Below are positions 4,124-6,364 of a stretch of 6,364 nt of DNA, one piece after another. Made by a program: the position numbers and the translations under genes. Position 1 is the stretch's first letter, and the number at the start of each line of letters is the position of its first letter. The stretch comes from CAMBDR01 sp046597185 (GTDB lineage: Bacteria > Pseudomonadota > Gammaproteobacteria > Burkholderiales > Burkholderiaceae_D), in the NCBI GenBank assembly GCA_046597185.1, contig JBKJLF010000236.1, forward strand, positions 1 to 6,364, read 5' to 3'. Below the pieces are notes generated by a model that was not told the DNA's origin, searched no databases, and saw only the letters and a list, made by a program, of their open reading frames with translations.

Positions 4124-6070
4124 GTGAACGCAGAAAATGACACCAACATCGCAATGCAGCGCTTCAACTTTGCCAGCGCGCAAGCCTTTGGCGCTGATAT
4201 CCCGCCTGACCTTGATCCAAGATTGCAGTGGATGATGGCGCGCCATCAGGCTGGTGAGGTATTTTATGCAACCGCATCGACCAGCAACAATGAAATAAGC
4301 GTCATTGCCAAGGTAAACGATCCACGGCAGTGGGAACAATTGAGCGAAGTTCGCGCACCAGTCATCATTGGTGAGCAGCAAGGCGGGATGATTGTGACCG
4401 GAAAAATTCCGGTTGGCCGGATAGCTGCCGTGCGCAATCAAAGTTTTGTGGTCAGCATGAAAGCGGCGCGAGAGTTGTTTTCGCACTTGGACAAAACCAC
4501 CGAAGACACCAAAGCCAAACCAACATTGCTGCCTTCAGGCAATAAAACCAATGGTGGTGCGGGGGTGATTGTTGGGGTGATCGATTACGGTTGTGACTTC
4601 GCCCATGAAAATTTCCGCAACGACAATGGCACCTCGCGTTTGCTGTTTTTGTGGGATCAAAATGGTGTTGCCGATTCAAATAGTCCGCACGGGTATGGCC
4701 GAGAATACGACCAAGCCACCATCAACCATGCCTTGCAAACCCAAAACCCCTACCAAACACTGCGCTATGATCCGTCAGACTACGAAGACCCGGACGACCC
4801 CGGTGCGCATGGCACCCACGTTACCGACATCGCGGCGGGAAATGGGCGCGGCACCTTGGTGCCCGGCATGGCCCCCAAAGCCAGTCTGATCTTTGTCAAT
4901 CTGAGTCACCAGCGCGACCCGGTGGGCACGGCGGTGGTCGGCAAAACATTTGGTGATTCAGTGACCTTATTGGAAGCGGCGAATTATATTTTTGACAAAG
5001 CGGGCGATACCCCATGCGTTATCAACATCAGTCTTGGTACCAACGGCGGGCCGCATGACGGCACCACCCTGGTAGAAGAAGGCTTTGATGCCTTGCTGGC
5101 AGCCAAGCCCAACCGGGCAATTGTGTTGGCCGCTGGCAACGCGTTCGATGATGGCATCCACCAGAAAGGAACGGTAAGCGCCAACGGTACGGTGGATCTT
5201 CGCTGGATGGTGAGCAAACGACCCAAACGCGACATTGAAATGGAGGTGTGGTATCCGGCCAGTGATCGGTTTTTGGTCGAATTAATTGATCCTGCTGGCG
5301 TGGTGCGAGCCTCGGTACCTGCCGGACAAAACCAAACCTTGGCAATTGGCCATAAGGTGGTTTTCGTCGCCAATCGCATTAAAGACCCGAATAATGGCGA
5401 CAATATGATCAATGTGTTTCTTGCCAGCGGGATTGATCCAGGCATTTATACCATTCGATTGCAGGGTACGCAGGTGGTTAAAGGTCATTTTCATGCTTGG
5501 ATTGAGCGCGATAATTCGTCTGCCTCGCAATTTGACGCGCCCAAGGATGGGTCGTACACGATAGGCACGGTCTCTTGCGGCAAATCAACGATTGCGGTCG
5601 GATCATACGATGCACATAAAACAAGCTTGCCCTTATCGTGGTTTTCTAGCGCAGGGCCAACCCGTGACGGGCGGCACAAACCCGAGGTGTCCGCACCGGG
5701 GCATGAGGTATTGGCTGCACTATCCGGTTCTGGCAAAGACCCCAGCCGCATGAGTGGCAAGGGCAGTCGGCGCATGAGTGGCACCAGTATGGCTTCGCCT
5801 GCGGTTGCGGGAATGCTGGCATTGGTATATGCTGAAGCGAAGCAGCGTGGTTTTGATATTAGCATTGATCTGACGCGCTATATATTGGCACAAACTGGCC
5901 GGCAAATTGACGACAACCACTGGCATCCACAACTGGGTTGGGGACGGGTTGATGCGCATGCAGCGGTGCAAAAACTTATTGCGCTGGCATCAGCAGCCAG
6001 CGCAGCAGCAGACATTGCAGCAGCAGACAATGCAAAGGCTGCGGAACTGGTTGGCAAACAGTTAGAATAG
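4124..6070 (+). CDS. Subtilisin-family (S8) serine protease with propeptide-like N-terminus and large insert (648 aa)
   Basis: Start GTG 4124 is chosen for the strong Shine-Dalgarno AAGGAG (4111-4116) at 7 bases; the frame is open further upstream. Numbered from GTG, residues about 55-120 look like an S8 propeptide (ISVIAKV ... VVSMKAARELFS). The catalytic set is complete: Asp154 in VGVIDYG, His229 in AHGTHVTDIAAG, oxyanion-hole Asn339 in VLAAGN, and nucleophile Ser555 in SGTSMASPAVAG. Asn to Ser spans 216 residues, against about 66 in subtilisin, so an extra beta-rich domain (about 350-475, with EVWYPASDRFLVELIDPAG and GIYTIRLQG) sits inside the catalytic domain, as the jelly-roll does in clostridial Csp proteases. 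Two copies of RMSG lie 8 residues apart just before Ser555. The last 35 residues are Ala-rich and helical. From this start there is no signal peptide, so cytoplasmic action or non-classical export is possible. The next gene follows after 57 bases on the same strand. Confidence 0.93.
   Translation: MNAENDTNIAMQRFNFASAQAFGADIPPDLDPRLQWMMARHQAGEVFYATASTSNNEISVIAKVNDPRQWEQLSEVRAPVIIGEQQGGMIVTGKIPVGRIAAVRNQSFVVSMKAARELFSHLDKTTEDTKAKPTLLPSGNKTNGGAGVIVGVIDYGCDFAHENFRNDNGTSRLLFLWDQNGVADSNSPHGYGREYDQATINHALQTQNPYQTLRYDPSDYEDPDDPGAHGTHVTDIAAGNGRGTLVPGMAPKASLIFVNLSHQRDPVGTAVVGKTFGDSVTLLEAANYIFDKAGDTPCVINISLGTNGGPHDGTTLVEEGFDALLAAKPNRAIVLAAGNAFDDGIHQKGTVSANGTVDLRWMVSKRPKRDIEMEVWYPASDRFLVELIDPAGVVRASVPAGQNQTLAIGHKVVFVANRIKDPNNGDNMINVFLASGIDPGIYTIRLQGTQVVKGHFHAWIERDNSSASQFDAPKDGSYTIGTVSCGKSTIAVGSYDAHKTSLPLSWFSSAGPTRDGRHKPEVSAPGHEVLAALSGSGKDPSRMSGKGSRRMSGTSMASPAVAGMLALVYAEAKQRGFDISIDLTRYILAQTGRQIDDNHWHPQLGWGRVDAHAAVQKLIALASAASAAADIAAADNAKAAELVGKQLE
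5747..5783 (+). repeat. Short in-frame duplication next to the catalytic serine
   Basis: CGCATGAGTGGCA occurs at 5747-5759 and again at 5771-5783, 24 bases (8 codons) apart. It encodes RMSGKGSR then RMSGTSMA, so an extra RMSG precedes the genuine GTS(Ser555)MA box. It looks like a tandem duplication of the strand leading into the active-site helix. Confidence 0.6.
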
Positions 6071-6127
6071 ATAGGGAAGACTGCGCCAAATAAGTCAATG
6101 CTCAAAAAATAGGAAGCAAAAATCATT

Positions 6128-6364
6128 ATGCCTGAGATACTTTCAAAATTGGAACGGACGCAATTTCCAGACCCTACCGATGGCAGCACCTTGACGGGTT
6201 TGATTGTCAAGGTGTTACAAGGCGGCTATGTGCCCGCTGGTGTTACTGTGCGGGCACAAATTTCGCCTAATTTGTTCACCTGCGTTGCGCCGCGCAGCTT
6301 GTTGCCCGAATTGGAAAAGGATGATAAGGTCAAATCGTTCTCCGTCAGCCAAGAATTGTTCAGC
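6128..6364 (+). CDS. Start of a second protease-like gene with similar propeptide-like N-terminus (3' partial)
   Basis: ATG 6128 has AGGAAG at 6111-6116 and stays open to the right edge (79 codons seen). It follows the S8 protease by 57 bases with no terminator between, so the two are probably co-transcribed. The visible part aligns with the N-terminus of the S8 protease: IVKV at residues 26-29 against IAKV at 61-64, VRAQI exactly 12 positions later in both (VRAPVI in the protease), and ELFS at 76-79 against 117-120, with one gap of six residues. That suggests another S8 protease or a free propeptide-type inhibitor. The catalytic region, if any, lies outside the window, so the function is inference. 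No signal peptide is seen. Confidence 0.7.
   Translation, partial: MPEILSKLERTQFPDPTDGSTLTGLIVKVLQGGYVPAGVTVRAQISPNLFTCVAPRSLLPELEKDDKVKSFSVSQELFS

Noticed and set aside
4055..6210. Several minus-strand open frames of 64-153 codons across the protease gene.
   Set aside because: They lie opposite a clearly coding S8 gene, have no domain pattern and no good Shine-Dalgarno; they are antisense shadows.

Overview
The window looks like a stretch of a proteobacterial chromosome, probably beta or gamma. This rests on moderate GC content, good Shine-Dalgarno sites, an XRE/HigA-type antitoxin, a small protein of a type I associate with these groups, and a ParA relic. No rRNA or housekeeping gene is present to fix the taxon.

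Layout: (1) 1-1340, plus strand: the 3' part of a secreted-type RCC1-repeat (beta-propeller) protein with a fibronectin-III-like tail, entering from the left edge. (2) 1341-1733: a non-coding stretch with a GC-rich hairpin, a second inverted repeat, and copies of two repeat modules that recur near 3.9 kb. (3) 1734-1982, plus: an 82-residue helical protein whose 3' end overlaps the next gene tail to tail. (4) 3778-1939, minus: a co-oriented cluster read right to left. It holds an internally deleted ParA ATPase relic, a ribbon-helix-helix-like protein, a 42-codon ORF coupled to it by TAATG, an exported SH3b protein with eight cysteines, and a HigA-like antitoxin with no toxin beside it. (5) 3779-4123: a non-coding stretch with a perfect 29-bp palindrome, the second repeat-module copy and an AT-rich leader. 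(6) 4124-6070, plus: a subtilisin-family (S8) protease with an intact Asp/His/Asn/Ser set, a propeptide-like N-terminus and a large insert in the catalytic domain. (7) 6128-6364, plus: the start of another gene whose N-terminus resembles the propeptide-like region of that protease, so this is probably a tandem protease locus.

The minus-strand cluster and the 82-residue gene lie between two 30/33-identical copies of a palindromic repeat (1458-1490 and 3906-3938). An orphan antitoxin, a gutted ParA gene and an overlapping gene junction are what a decaying accessory island would show. The most promising items are the tandem S8 locus and the palindrome-plus-box repeats. Their function is inference only.
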